Positions 23,754 through 32,645 of a DNA stretch of 35,106 nucleotides are shown here, piece after piece; position 1 is the stretch's first letter, and every line of letters begins with the position of its first letter. The position numbers and the translations under genes are program-made. This DNA is from Rhizobium sp. BK251 (GTDB lineage Bacteria; Pseudomonadota; Alphaproteobacteria; Rhizobiales; Rhizobiaceae): the NCBI RefSeq assembly GCF_004345245.1, contig NZ_SLUQ01000012.1, positions 1 through 35,106 on the forward strand, read 5' to 3'. The notes beneath the pieces are model-generated. The model searched no databases. It saw only the letters and a list, made by a program, of their open reading frames with translations, and was not told the origin of the DNA.

Positions 23754-24860
23754 TCAAATTGGCATTTCGAATGTGAACCTGGTCTCGTCCTGCGACGATC
23801 TCACCACTAAGGTGCCGCCATGTGCCTTGGCAATCTCGCTTGCTATGAAGAGGCCAAGGCCAAGCCCCTCTTTATAGCCGTGCGATTCTCCCCGAGCGAA
23901 GGGATCGAACAGCTTTGGTATGACCTCCTCCGGGATCGACGGACCACCGTTTGCGATCCATAAGCGGAACAGGCCGCTTTCCGTCGTTTCGGCGTGGAAG
24001 TGTATGGGAGTAGCCCTGTCGCCGTGCGTCAAAGCATTTCCGAGCAGGTTCGAAACCAGTTGCCCGATTTTCGAAACATCGCATTTGACCGGCCGCGTGA
24101 CGTCGTAGGTCGCCACGATTTCGTGCTCGGGATTTGATGCCCGCAATTCCTGCACGACCTGATCGAGCAGCGGCCCAGGGGCCTGCTCTGGATGCAATTC
24201 CACACCGATCCCGCCCCCGAGGCGGGCGCGCGCGAAATCCAGCACGTTGTCGATGAGGCCCGACATCCTGAGCGCGCTGCCCTGCATGAGACCGATCACC
24301 TGCCGGCCCCGATCGCTCAGTGTTTCCTTACCCAGCATGCGTGCTGCCGCGGATATCGACGCCAGCGGATTTCGAAGGTCGTGGCCGAGAATGGCGATAA
24401 ACTGTTCTCGCAGGATCCCGTCCGACTGCTGCTGCGCCAGGTCGTTTTCGGCGCTGTCACGCGCACTGACGAGTTGCCGTTCATACAGTCGGCGTTCTCC
24501 CGCATGCACGAACACAATGCGGGTCATGTCCGCCAGCCCCGAGCTATTTGGGGCGGAAGAGGCTGCCATGATAACCGGAACCGCGGTGCCATCGGCTCTC
24601 CTCAGATCGACTGTGACCTCGCTGATGGCCTGCTGCAGCTTCAGGAGCGGCGCGAGGTTGGTTTCATACAGGATGCGGGCGGCGATGCTGAAAATGTCGC
24701 GTAGACGTTTGCCATCGAGACCGCCCGCCGGATACCCCAGCAGAGTCGACATCCAGGCGTTTGCGCCGACGATGAACCCGCCGGTGTCGACCAGCAGGTA
24801 GCCGCACGGTGCGTCGTCGAATAGTTGCTTATAGTCCAGATCCGCTATTCGCTCTCTCAT
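23754..24860 (-). CDS. PAS-domain histidine kinase coupled to an RsbQ-type hydrolase
   Basis: A 368-residue soluble kinase from the ATG at 24860; the longer frame upstream overlaps the hydrolase and is its shadow. A PAS domain occupies about 8-122 (FDDAPCGYLLVDTGGFIVGA). A classic HisKA dimerisation helix has His160 (AILGHDLRNPLASIS). The ATPase shows QLVSNLLGNALTHG, a G1-like LWIANGGPSIP where the usual Asp is Asn, and GLGLGLFIASEIAKAHGG. This is a HisKA kinase, unlike the three HWE kinases elsewhere here. It starts 8 nt after the hydrolase stop, so the pair is translationally coupled. No receiver partner is nearby. Confidence 0.92.
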   Translation of the reverse strand: MRERIADLDYKQLFDDAPCGYLLVDTGGFIVGANAWMSTLLGYPAGGLDGKRLRDIFSIAARILYETNLAPLLKLQQAISEVTVDLRRADGTAVPVIMAASSAPNSSGLADMTRIVFVHAGERRLYERQLVSARDSAENDLAQQQSDGILREQFIAILGHDLRNPLASISAAARMLGKETLSDRGRQVIGLMQGSALRMSGLIDNVLDFARARLGGGIGVELHPEQAPGPLLDQVVQELRASNPEHEIVATYDVTRPVKCDVSKIGQLVSNLLGNALTHGDRATPIHFHAETTESGLFRLWIANGGPSIPEEVIPKLFDPFARGESHGYKEGLGLGLFIASEIAKAHGGTLVVRSSQDETRFTFEMPI

Positions 24861-24868
24861 CCGGTGTT

Positions 24869-25657
24869 TCAGACAAAATCCATGATCGCCCTGGTGACCT
24901 GCGCCGGCGCGCTGAGGTTGGGGCAATGTCCGGTCGCGTCGAGAAGGACAAGCGTGCTGCCGGCGACGTGATCTCGAACATACGCGCCGACATGTTCGCC
25001 CGCGATGATGTCGTCCCGGCATTGCAGGATCAATGTGCGAGCCGTCACTCTTGGCAGATCCGCGCGGTTGTCGGACGTGAACGTCGCGCGTGCAAACTGG
25101 AGTGCGATTTGCGGATCGGTCCGGCAGAAGCTCTGGGTCAGCTCCTGGCCGAGTTCGGGCCGATCGGCATTGCCCATGATCGCCGGGGCCATAGCCGCCG
25201 ACCAGGCGAGCGGATTATCCACGAATGACGCCAGGAGCTCATCGATGTCCGTTGCACCGAAACCGCCGACGTAATCGCCATCGTCTATGTAGCGCGGGGA
25301 TGGACCGACCATGATCAGCGTCCCGAAAATCTCAGGCGCCTTGATCGAAGCCAGAACGCCGATCATCGCACTGACCGAGTGCCCGACAAATATACCGTTC
25401 CGGATGCCGAGCTCGCGGCCGAGATCGATGATGTCGGACGCATAACCGTCAAGCGAGGCGTATTTTTCCGCGTCGTAGGCGCCAAGGTCGGAACCGCCGG
25501 CTCCGACATGGTCCATGGTGGCGACCTTGAATGCCTTCTCGAAGTGGGGCGCCACAAAGCGCCACATGGCCTGGTCGCAGCCGAACCCGTGGGCAAACAG
25601 AATCGTGCGATCACCCGCACCGGACACTTTTACGTTATTTCTGATGAGGGCTGACAA
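24869..25657 (-). CDS. RsbQ/KAI2/D14-type alpha/beta hydrolase
   Basis: The protein has 262 residues from TTG at 25657, chosen because MSALIRNNVKVSGAGDRT matches the RsbQ N-terminus and GGAA lies upstream. Along its whole length it resembles Bacillus RsbQ: AHGFGCDQAMWRFVAP, YASLDGYASDI, MVGPSPRYIDDGDYVGGF. The catalytic triad is Ser94 (VGHSVS), Asp215/216 (LQCRDDIIAG) and His244 (TGHCPNLS). RsbQ delivers a small hydrophobic ligand to the PAS phosphatase RsbP in the energy-stress pathway. Its plant relatives are the karrikin and strigolactone receptors. Here the partner is a PAS histidine kinase. Confidence 0.93.
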   Translation of the reverse strand: MSALIRNNVKVSGAGDRTILFAHGFGCDQAMWRFVAPHFEKAFKVATMDHVGAGGSDLGAYDAEKYASLDGYASDIIDLGRELGIRNGIFVGHSVSAMIGVLASIKAPEIFGTLIMVGPSPRYIDDGDYVGGFGATDIDELLASFVDNPLAWSAAMAPAIMGNADRPELGQELTQSFCRTDPQIALQFARATFTSDNRADLPRVTARTLILQCRDDIIAGEHVGAYVRDHVAGSTLVLLDATGHCPNLSAPAQVTRAIMDFV

Positions 25658-25930
25658 TGCATTTCCAAACGAGGGTTCTCGCCACCACACCTGCGGATGG
25701 AAAGGTGTTGTACCTTATTGCACTTCAAGACCGGCGTCTACTTATGGCGATGAGCTTGCCAGGCGACCTCTCGACGCAGCGATCGGGATGCGGTCGTAAA
25801 AGATCAAATCCCGTTTTGAGTCCAGCCGGGCCACTATGCTTCCCTATATTCAAAAACGCCGGTCTGAGGTTGAGTGCGGGGACATCGCCATCCGTTTCGG
25901 CCTTCGAAAGGCGCCGACACGCTGCGGCAG

Positions 25931-25976
25931 GGATCAAGCTTCGCCGCGAAGGCTGCTGTGCAGCGAAGCTTGATCC
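25931..25976. repeat. 14-bp perfect inverted repeat downstream of htpG
   Basis: GGATCAAGCTTCGC (25931-25944) and GCGAAGCTTGATCC (25963-25976) are exact inverse repeats with an 18-nt spacer that can itself pair in part. It lies between the end of htpG and the hydrolase start. With no T-run it is a mRNA-protecting hairpin or a cruciform/protein-binding site rather than a standard terminator. The whole gap 25658-26046 has no supportable gene. Confidence 0.75.
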
Positions 25977-26046
25977 GACCGATTTTCCAGCAAAACTGCC
26001 AATTCCAGGTTTTGACCTGCCAGCGAGAGGTCGCCTGGCTACGGTG

Positions 26047-27939
26047 CTACCTCGCCCGTCCGATCGCCAATGCAAACAGTCTGGCCTGCCTTTCCGCGAA
26101 AGCGCGCGGATTGGTAGGCTTGTCCCCGTCGAGAATGCGGGCTTCGTCGAGCAGGAGCCAAGCGGCATCTTCGCGAAACGCCTGATCGTCCATCGCGGCA
26201 ATGCTTTTCACAAGTTCGTTCTGCGCATTGATTTCCAGGATCGGCTTCGAAGCGGTCTGTAGCCGCCCTGCCCCCTGCAGCAGTTTCTCGAGCTGTCGAT
26301 CCGGTCCATGTTCGGAGGCGACCAGGCAGACGGCACTTTCGGTCAACCGACCGGAGACCCGCACGTCGGCAACCTCCTCTTTCAAGCTAGCTCGCGCAAA
26401 ATCGATGAATGCCGCAACGTCGGGAGAGGCTTCCAGGGCCTGCTCATCTGTGCTTCCCTCGCCGGTGATGTCGTTCAGATCGGCAAGACCTTGGGTGACC
26501 GACTTGAAGGACTTTCCCTCGAAATCTGGGACATTCGTCGGCCAGAAATTGTCTACGCCATCTGTAAGGAGAAGGACTTCGATACCTTTGGCTCGAAAAC
26601 CTTCGAGTTGCGGCGACGATTTCAGTTGGTCCAGACTGGAGCCGCTGATGTAATAGATCGCCGACTGCCCCTCTTTCATTGACGCCAGGTAGTCGGCCAG
26701 ACTGCGGGTTGTTTCACCGGATAGAGTGCTGCGGCAGCGGGCCAGCTTCAGCAACTGCGAGCGCCGCTCGAAGTCTTCATAAATTCCTTCCTTAAGGATA
26801 GCGCCAAACAGGTCCCAGAATTTTGAAAACGTCTCGGGCTCACCTTCGGCCATCTTCTCAAGCGCGGTGAGGATCCGGCTGGTTACGCCCTTCTTGATGG
26901 CGCTCAGCACCGGGCTTTCCTGAATCATCTCGCGGGAAATGTTGAGCGGCAGATCCGAGGTGTCGACGATGCCGCGCACGAACCGCAGGTAACGCGGCAG
27001 CAACTCGGCTTCGTCGGTGATGAAGACGCGCTTCACGTAGAGCTTCATCCGACCCTGTCGATCCGGATCGAACAGGTCGAAAGGTTGCGAACCGGGGATG
27101 AAGGCGAGCGTTGTGTATTCGTGGCGACCCTCGGCGCGGAAATGCACATTGGCCAGCGGCTCGTCATACTGACCGGAGACACCGCGATAAAAATCGTCGT
27201 AATCCTGCTTGGATATCTCGCTTTTCGGTTTTGTCCAAAGTGCAGCGCCGTCTGAGATCTGCGACGGTTCGGCGCCGTCTTTCTCAGTAAGGCGGATCGA
27301 AACAGGCACATGTCCGGACTGATCGCGAATAATCTTTTCGACCGTCCATTTGCCGGTATATTTCTTTGCGTTCTGCATCAGATGCAGCACGACACGCGTG
27401 CCCCTCGCTGGCGCCGCGCCAAGATCGACCGCGACGATGTCATAACTTCCCCTGCCGTCGGACGACCATTTCCAGGCTTGGTCCTGACCGGCACGGCGGG
27501 AAATCACATCGACCCGTTCGGCGACCATAAACGAGGAATAGAAGCCGACGCCGAACTGGCCGATCAATTCCGCCTTTTCGCCAGCCTTGGCAGCCTCAAG
27601 CCGCTCCATGAACGCCTTCGTGCCGGAGCGCGCGATCGTGCCGAGCGCGTCGATCATCTCGTCGCGGCTCATGCCGATGCCGTTGTCCTCGATGACGAGC
27701 GTCAACGCCTCTTCATTGAGGCTCACGAGAATTCCCGGCGGGGTCGAATCCGCCGAGAGCTGCGGCTGGGAAATCGACTCGTAACGCAGCTTTTCGCAGG
27801 CATCCGCAGCATTCGAGATCAATTCGCGGAGGAACACATCCTTGTCCGAATAAACCGAATGCACCATCATGTGCAGCAGCCGGCTGACATCGGCTTCGAA
27901 TGCGTGGTGCTCAGGCTGCCGATCTTCTACTGTCGTCAT
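26047..27939 (-). CDS. htpG: HtpG (Hsp90) chaperone
   Basis: The 630-residue protein matches bacterial Hsp90 over its length. The N-terminal GHKL ATPase shows LISNAADACEKLRYES (from residue 40), DNGIGM (85-90) and GQFGVGFYSSFMVA (about 129-142). The middle domain carries YVKRVFITDEAELLPRYLRF and GIVDTSDLPLNISREM, typical of the family. The C-terminal dimerisation domain follows. HtpG refolds client proteins together with DnaK. GGGGAT precedes the ATG. A candidate RpoH promoter lies 33 nt upstream (27972-28000). The hydrolase-kinase pair downstream is separated by 390 nt and a long hairpin. Confidence 0.97.
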   Translation of the reverse strand: MTTVEDRQPEHHAFEADVSRLLHMMVHSVYSDKDVFLRELISNAADACEKLRYESISQPQLSADSTPPGILVSLNEEALTLVIEDNGIGMSRDEMIDALGTIARSGTKAFMERLEAAKAGEKAELIGQFGVGFYSSFMVAERVDVISRRAGQDQAWKWSSDGRGSYDIVAVDLGAAPARGTRVVLHLMQNAKKYTGKWTVEKIIRDQSGHVPVSIRLTEKDGAEPSQISDGAALWTKPKSEISKQDYDDFYRGVSGQYDEPLANVHFRAEGRHEYTTLAFIPGSQPFDLFDPDRQGRMKLYVKRVFITDEAELLPRYLRFVRGIVDTSDLPLNISREMIQESPVLSAIKKGVTSRILTALEKMAEGEPETFSKFWDLFGAILKEGIYEDFERRSQLLKLARCRSTLSGETTRSLADYLASMKEGQSAIYYISGSSLDQLKSSPQLEGFRAKGIEVLLLTDGVDNFWPTNVPDFEGKSFKSVTQGLADLNDITGEGSTDEQALEASPDVAAFIDFARASLKEEVADVRVSGRLTESAVCLVASEHGPDRQLEKLLQGAGRLQTASKPILEINAQNELVKSIAAMDDQAFREDAAWLLLDEARILDGDKPTNPRAFAERQARLFALAIGRAR

Positions 27940-27971
27940 CGATAATCCCCATTGCGCTGAAATTGCCGGTC

Positions 27972-28000
27972 AGATGGCTTTTTCACCACCGGATTTCAAG
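27972..28000 (-). promoter_or_regulatory. RpoH-type promoter of htpG
   Basis: On the minus strand CTTGAA (28000-27995) is followed after 17 nt by CCATCT (27977-27972), a close fit to the alphaproteobacterial RpoH consensus, 33 nt before the htpG start. Confidence 0.75.
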
Positions 28001-28123
28001 CGCCAATGACAATCCACGCTCAAGGATTTCCGGTCAGCGCATTCATCGTCTATGCAGCCGTAGCCACTGACTTGACCGCACACACGTTTTTCTGCTCGGT
28101 ATGGTAATCAACTCGCTGCACAC

Positions 28124-28456
28124 TTGGAGGCACGGAACGGGCCCAATCGCATCGAGCGTCCCGGCAAAATACTGGCGCTCGCTACAATCGATGACGAAAT
28201 CGCAGGAATTGGCGGTATCACGCGGGATTTCGTCGATAGCGGTTGGTTGCGGATGAGGCGGTTTTACGCTCGGCCGGCCTACCGCAGGCGTGGCGTTGGG
28301 CGACGGATCGCCCTTTGCGTGCTTGAACATGCGAAACCATTTAATCGCCAGATCGCACTCTATGCCGATGGTACTCAGGCGGGAGCTTTCTGGCCAACCC
28401 TCGGATTTGAGCCAATGCGCAGGCAGACGACCCATGTCTTCCGTGGCCATACATAA
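28124..28456 (+). pseudogene. GNAT acetyltransferase, N-terminally truncated
   Basis: A 110-residue frame with the C-terminal two thirds of a GNAT N-acetyltransferase: the beta-strand MRRFYARPAYRRRGVG (acetyl-CoA loop Arg-Arg-x-Gly-x-Gly) at about 43-58, then a helix, and AGAFWPTLGFEPMRRQTTHV at the end. The first GNAT strand and helix (about 40 residues) are missing. The only start is a TTG without a ribosome site, and the frame is closed by TGA about 50 nt upstream. It is therefore probably a remnant, but the domain end is intact. Confidence 0.65.
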
Positions 28457-28671
28457 GCCCAGGGAAAAGTTGACCTAGCAGCGTTGGAATTCGCCGGATG
28501 GTGGACAAGCGGTGAGACACGCATCAGTTTAGATTTGTGTTGGCAAAACCTTCGGGCCATACCTCTCATCCCGTCTGGTGGAAAATTCGAAATTGTCTGC
28601 AGCCTCGTCCGAGGACTTGTGCTCCTATCGCGGGCAGAAGAATACTCAATTTCTTGGTCTGAGGAGACGAA

Positions 28672-29163
28672 ATGACGATCGAAGTCGTTCATCGAGCAGA
28701 ACTTACCGTCGTCGGCATTTTGGTTGATGGGTATTGGAACGACCTACCCTCAATCGTCCCGGCGGCATGGCGTAGTCTGTTCTCGCGTGTGAGAGAGATC
28801 CCCATAGCAGAGGACCCTCCCCGCTATGTGGAGGTCAGCTTCGAACGGTCCTCAAACCTCTTCCATGAAATGGTTGCTGTCGTGGCGCCGCCTGATTCCG
28901 TTGCGCCGCATGGAATGCATCGGGTCACCATTCCGCGCAATCGGTATCTGCATGTTTCATACAACGGACCGCTCGTCGGAATTGCCGATCAGTTTCAGGC
29001 AATTTACGACCATGCCTCGCGCACGGGTATCGCAGCGACCAACGTCAAGCTCGACTTCGGGTACGACCCACAGTTCTCGCCCGGAGGGCACGAGCTTTTT
29101 GTGGGCCTCGCTGATTTTGACCCGCCGCAGATCGCCGATGGGGAACAGATTGTCCAGCTTTGA
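28672..29163 (+). CDS. GyrI-like / AraC effector-binding-domain protein
   Basis: A 163-residue protein behind GAGGAGACGAA. The fold signature is a two-fold repeat of beta-strand-rich ligand-binding domains: VHRAELTVVGILVDGYWNDL near the start, PRYVEVSFE, then IPRNRYLHVSYNGP and an acidic end (FSPGGHELFVGLADFDP). This matches the GyrI-like small-molecule-binding domain, in which a central Glu typically contacts the ligand. It has no DNA-binding domain, so it may sequester or sense a small hydrophobic molecule. The serine hydrolase downstream overlaps it by 26 nt. Confidence 0.78.
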   Translation: MTIEVVHRAELTVVGILVDGYWNDLPSIVPAAWRSLFSRVREIPIAEDPPRYVEVSFERSSNLFHEMVAVVAPPDSVAPHGMHRVTIPRNRYLHVSYNGPLVGIADQFQAIYDHASRTGIAATNVKLDFGYDPQFSPGGHELFVGLADFDPPQIADGEQIVQL

Positions 29164-30142
29164 GCAGGTGCGCCGTGCCGTTGAAGAGTTCGATCGGAGA
29201 ACGCCTCTGAACGGCGTGATCCGTGTCGTTCATCGCGATGAGGTTACTTTCGAACAGGCTTTCGGTTGGGCCAGTGCTCAATTGCAGGTGCCGAATACGG
29301 TCGAGACCAAGTTTCATATCGCCTCGATCACCAAGATGTTCATCGCCGCCGCCGTCATGCGGCTGATTGATGAAGGCCTCGTGAAGCTTGACGATAGCCC
29401 GGCGCGCTATCATGCAGATTTCCAGGCGCTCGATGCCGGCGTAACGATCCACCATCTGCTTTCGAATACGTCCGGCCTGGCCGACATCTACGCAGTCCCG
29501 GACCTGCGGCTCGTCGTGGAACAGATTGTGCGCGATGGCCGTCCTCTTAGTGCCTATCTTAGTTCGATGAACCAGGCATTCGTTCCGGGAGAGCGCTGGA
29601 GCTACTCCAGCACGAATTTTCTCATTTTAAGCTACGTCATCGAAGTCGTTTGCGGCCAGCCATTCGAAGCCGCCCTTCGTGACCTGCTCTTTGAGCCATT
29701 GGGAATGCGGGATACCGGAGAGGACGATCCGTTCAAGGTCAATCCGGGCAGAGCTTACGGCCACGTCAGACAAAACGGTATCGTCTATAACGCTGAAAAC
29801 GACAAACTCGCACGTGTGACGGGGCCACGGGAGCTCTTCTCAACGGTGACCGATCTCACGCTTTGGAGCCACGCCCTTCTGAACGGCCAGATCTTGTCGC
29901 CCGATGCGGAGCGTCTAACCTTCAGGTCCTATGGCACGGTCGATTTCGATCCCAATCTAGGCTATGGGTATGGCTGGTTTTTGGGCAGAAACTTCCGCTT
30001 GATTGGCGGGGGCACGCCAGGCTTCCGATCCGAATTCTGGCAATTTCCCGACAAGCAACTGACTGTGATCATGCTGTGGAATGAACAGAGCATCGACTCG
30101 CATAAGCTTTTTCGAACTCTAAGGCCATTGTTGTTTGCCTAG
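29138..30142 (+). CDS. Beta-lactamase-family serine hydrolase (class C/PBP-like)
   Basis: 334 residues from the ATG at 29138; a TTG at 29150 is possible. The family motifs are Ser63-x-x-Lys66 (IASITKMF), Tyr156 with SST in place of YxN (WSYSSTNF), and a GGGTPGF element near residue 288 where HxG or KTG usually stands. No signal peptide is seen, so a cytoplasmic esterase or peptidase is more likely than an antibiotic-resistance enzyme. Its start lies inside the effector-binding gene, implying co-translation and a shared small-molecule theme; the substrate is unknown. Confidence 0.85.
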   Translation: MGNRLSSFEQVRRAVEEFDRRTPLNGVIRVVHRDEVTFEQAFGWASAQLQVPNTVETKFHIASITKMFIAAAVMRLIDEGLVKLDDSPARYHADFQALDAGVTIHHLLSNTSGLADIYAVPDLRLVVEQIVRDGRPLSAYLSSMNQAFVPGERWSYSSTNFLILSYVIEVVCGQPFEAALRDLLFEPLGMRDTGEDDPFKVNPGRAYGHVRQNGIVYNAENDKLARVTGPRELFSTVTDLTLWSHALLNGQILSPDAERLTFRSYGTVDFDPNLGYGYGWFLGRNFRLIGGGTPGFRSEFWQFPDKQLTVIMLWNEQSIDSHKLFRTLRPLLFA

Positions 30143-30238
30143 CCTTCCGTACCAAATTTCGTAAACGGCGGATGCCCGGCGTGAACCGATTTTCTCCTCC
30201 GGCCGGACGTCGTTCCCGTGGACAGAATGCGGGCTTTG

Positions 30239-30553
30239 CTAGGCCTGCAAAGATTGCCGCAGGTCGAAGCTTTTGTTCTCCAATTTCTCTTCGCAGACAA
30301 GCGACAGTGCCGAAATCCCGGCCTCGCTGGCCGCGGCCAAGAGTGCTTGCCTGAATTCTTCAGGGCCGATCTCGCCTATAAGGGCATCCGCGCAAGCCTT
30401 GACGGCGATGACGTAGTCCTCGCCGTCATCGAGAGGCCAATCATGAATCAGAACGCGCGCGGCGTCCGCCAGATTGCGGATGATGGTTCGTGGCTGATTA
30501 TTGCGGACGCGAAGTCCGATCGGCGCAAAGGCCGAATATCTATTCGTCGTCAT
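30239..30553 (-). CDS. DUF982 protein
   Basis: A 104-residue protein from the ATG at 30553 with GGGGTGAAGGC upstream. The core LRVRNNQPRTIIRNLADAAR, VLIHDWPLDDGEDYVIAVKA and EEFRQALLAAASEAGI match DUF982, a small-protein family almost restricted to Rhizobiales, often found on plasmids in many copies. Function unknown. Confidence 0.88.
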   Translation of the reverse strand: MTTNRYSAFAPIGLRVRNNQPRTIIRNLADAARVLIHDWPLDDGEDYVIAVKACADALIGEIGPEEFRQALLAAASEAGISALSLVCEEKLENKSFDLRQSLQA

Positions 30554-30586
30554 GCCTTCACCCCAGAGCCTTAAGAGTGGATTCAT

Positions 30587-31064
30587 ACACGACCAAGAGC
30601 TGGTTGTATCTCACATAGTTAAAACAGCGTTAATTTGCGGAACCGTTTCGTGTTGGCAGTCGTGACCGGAAAATCCAGCTTGCGAATTTGCCGTCGTCGG
30701 TCGACGCCCTCCAGAATGGCCGATCCCTAGAGATCGAGTGCATAGCCGCTTTGCGAAACGTGCATTTGATTTCGATCGGGAGAGGCGGTAACTGACGCAT
30801 CATGTTGACGGCCTGCCGTTTGTGCGGCGTTTGCTGTCGGTAGCAACACACGGGTGCTCCCTGATCAGGTCGAGCGCCCGTTGTGTTTTTGCGTCCAGGG
30901 ATGAGATGCGACCGGGTGCTTGCGGACCTGAAGCTCACCTTCCAATCGATGCGTGGGCAGCGATGTTCGCATCAATCGCCGACAACACTCGCTGGGTCCT
31001 CGCTGGTTGTTGCAGAACGCGGTGTGTGCGTCATGGCGCATTCTCGCTTGTCGCGAGCATCCCC
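30587..31064. other. No supportable gene
   Basis: Only Arg/Ser-rich shadow frames are present. No ribosome site with a plausible product, RNA gene or repeat is visible. Confidence 0.55.
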
Positions 31065-31250
31065 CTACGCTGGCGGATAGTCGATGAGGGATCGATGTGA
31101 CGAACTCCGCAAATAATTCTCTTGAGATCCCATCGCGTTGAGGATTGCGCCGAGCGTCGCTGTCTGGGGAATCATCCAGAGAACGACCGCTGCCAGTAGG
31201 ATCACGCAGGGCGAGCGGACCTGGTCCTTGTTAAAACCGAAGACCGCCGA
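31065..31250 (-). pseudogene. Possible DoxX-like membrane protein remnant
   Basis: On the minus strand a frame ending at TAG 31065-31067 reads VILLAAVVLWMIPQTATLGA then ILNAMGS, similar by eye to the middle helix pair of DoxX_2-type proteins (a Pro-[RQ]-Thr-Ala-x-Leu-Gly-Ala element). There is no start, and the ends on both sides do not match. It is a fragment at best. Confidence 0.35.
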
Positions 31251-31292
31251 AGCTTCGGCTCATTTACGAACGATGGTCCACCGCGAGGTTTG

Positions 31293-31541
31293 TTAGCCCC
31301 TCCCGTGCCAGAAGCCTCTTCGTCCCTCGCAAAGCGCATCGTGTCGACTAAGCCCAATGTCTCGCAACTGGAAATCTTCGAGTTCTCGGAGTTGCCGCCT
31401 TTGACTAGATCGGGCCGGCCAGGTGACAAAGACCAGTTGCATCCATCGTCTGCATCGAGCGTACAGCCTCCCTGGCGATGGCGCAGTATTCAGTTCGGAA
31501 TCCAATTCCTGCGATGCCGCTGTCTCTACAGCCCCAATCAT
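31293..31541 (-). CDS. DUF1127 protein with extended N-terminus
   Basis: An 82-residue protein from the ATG at 31541 with GAGG 8 nt upstream on the minus strand. The C-terminus RQLRELEDFQLRDIGLSRHD, then ALCEGRRGFW, is the DUF1127 signature (a Leu-x-x-Leu-x-Asp-x-x-Leu-x-Asp-Ile-Gly helix-turn). Small Arg-rich DUF1127 proteins bind RNA or proteins and, in some Rhizobiales, affect phosphate and stress metabolism. The first 40 residues are longer than in most members. Confidence 0.8.
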   Translation of the reverse strand: MIGAVETAASQELDSELNTAPSPGRLYARCRRWMQLVFVTWPARSSQRRQLRELEDFQLRDIGLSRHDALCEGRRGFWHGRG

Positions 31542-31676
31542 CGTGATAACCTCATGACCGTCATGTCGCTCTTCGATGTCCGCGACGGAAACACACACAG
31601 CAGCAATGATGTAATCGCCGATTTTGCTCGCTACAAACGACTAATTCTGGCTTATATGCGTGAGGAGAACTCACAC

Positions 31677-32582
31677 ATGACTTATCGCCGCCTTCCGCCA
31701 TTGAATGCCGTTCGTGCCTTCGTTTCGGCCGCCAGACATGCGAGCTTCACCCTCGCTGCCGCCGAACTGGGCGTAACGCATGGTGCGGTCAGCCGGCAGG
31801 TCAAACAGCTTGAGCAGCATTTGGGCGTCAGCCTTTTCACCAGAGGCATTCGCCAGATCGCATTAACGACTTCCGGGCGGGAACTGTTTGCTGGCATGGC
31901 ACCGGCGATGGAGAGGATCGCAACGACGGCGGAGGCAGTTGCGAGATCGGCGCCTACCGCCGGCTTGCGGATCAACGTGCGCGCAAGCTTCGCCGCACGC
32001 TGGCTGATTCCCCAATTGCCGGGTTTCATCAGGGAGTTCCCTCATATCTCACCCCAGGTGACCACGAGCGACGCGCTGCCAGAGCGGGTTGTGCGTGATA
32101 GTTTCGACGTCATAATCCGGAGGGCAACGACAGGGTGGCCGGTTGACCTGCAGCCGCAAGCTTTTTTGTCTGATCGCTCCTATCTGGTTGCGTCGCCGTC
32201 ATTGCTGGATGCAAAGCCTGTTCAACTTGTAGGCGACCTATCCGCCCACATATTCCTGCACAGCGAGACGCGAGGCGACGATTGGCGCGAATGGTTACGC
32301 TTCGCCGGAGCCGCCAATCTCGTACCTGTCGGAGAGTTACGATTCGACCATCTTGACTTCGCGTTGCGAGCAGCGGCTGATGGATTGGGAGTAGCAGTTG
32401 GCCCCGCAAGCCTGGTGGCTCAGGATCTCGCGAGTGGACGCCTATGCCGGGTGCTTCCCGACATGGTCAAACCAATCGGAGCCTATCAGGTTGCGCTGGC
32501 GGACGTAGACAATGTGAGCGCTATGGCTTTCAAGCAATGGCTTCTGGACGTTTCCCAACTCTCATCTCGACGCGATCTTTGA
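31677..32582 (+). CDS. LysR-family transcriptional regulator (GcvA-like)
   Basis: A 301-residue protein from the ATG at 31677 behind TGAGGAGAAC; the longer open frame upstream is antisense to the DUF1127 gene. The winged HTH (about 8-66: LNAVRAFVSAARHASFTLAA, then VTHGAVSRQVKQLEQHLG) ends in LFTRGIRQIALTTSGREL. The effector-binding domain follows (LRINVRASFAARWLIPQL, then DVIIRRATTGWP), the layout of GcvA/AmpR-type regulators. Its target is unknown; the divergent DUF1127 gene is a candidate, since LysR proteins often control a divergent neighbour. Confidence 0.93.
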   Translation: MTYRRLPPLNAVRAFVSAARHASFTLAAAELGVTHGAVSRQVKQLEQHLGVSLFTRGIRQIALTTSGRELFAGMAPAMERIATTAEAVARSAPTAGLRINVRASFAARWLIPQLPGFIREFPHISPQVTTSDALPERVVRDSFDVIIRRATTGWPVDLQPQAFLSDRSYLVASPSLLDAKPVQLVGDLSAHIFLHSETRGDDWREWLRFAGAANLVPVGELRFDHLDFALRAAADGLGVAVGPASLVAQDLASGRLCRVLPDMVKPIGAYQVALADVDNVSAMAFKQWLLDVSQLSSRRDL

Positions 32583-32645
32583 GCTCTATGCCAAGGCTCA
32601 ATGCCGTTTGAGGTCTGAAAATGGCGCTTCTGCAGTCGGCGACAG

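Noticed and set aside
31290..31676. Extended N-terminus of the LysR regulator
   Set aside because: It is antisense to the DUF1127 gene; the standard LysR start is at 31677 with a ribosome site.
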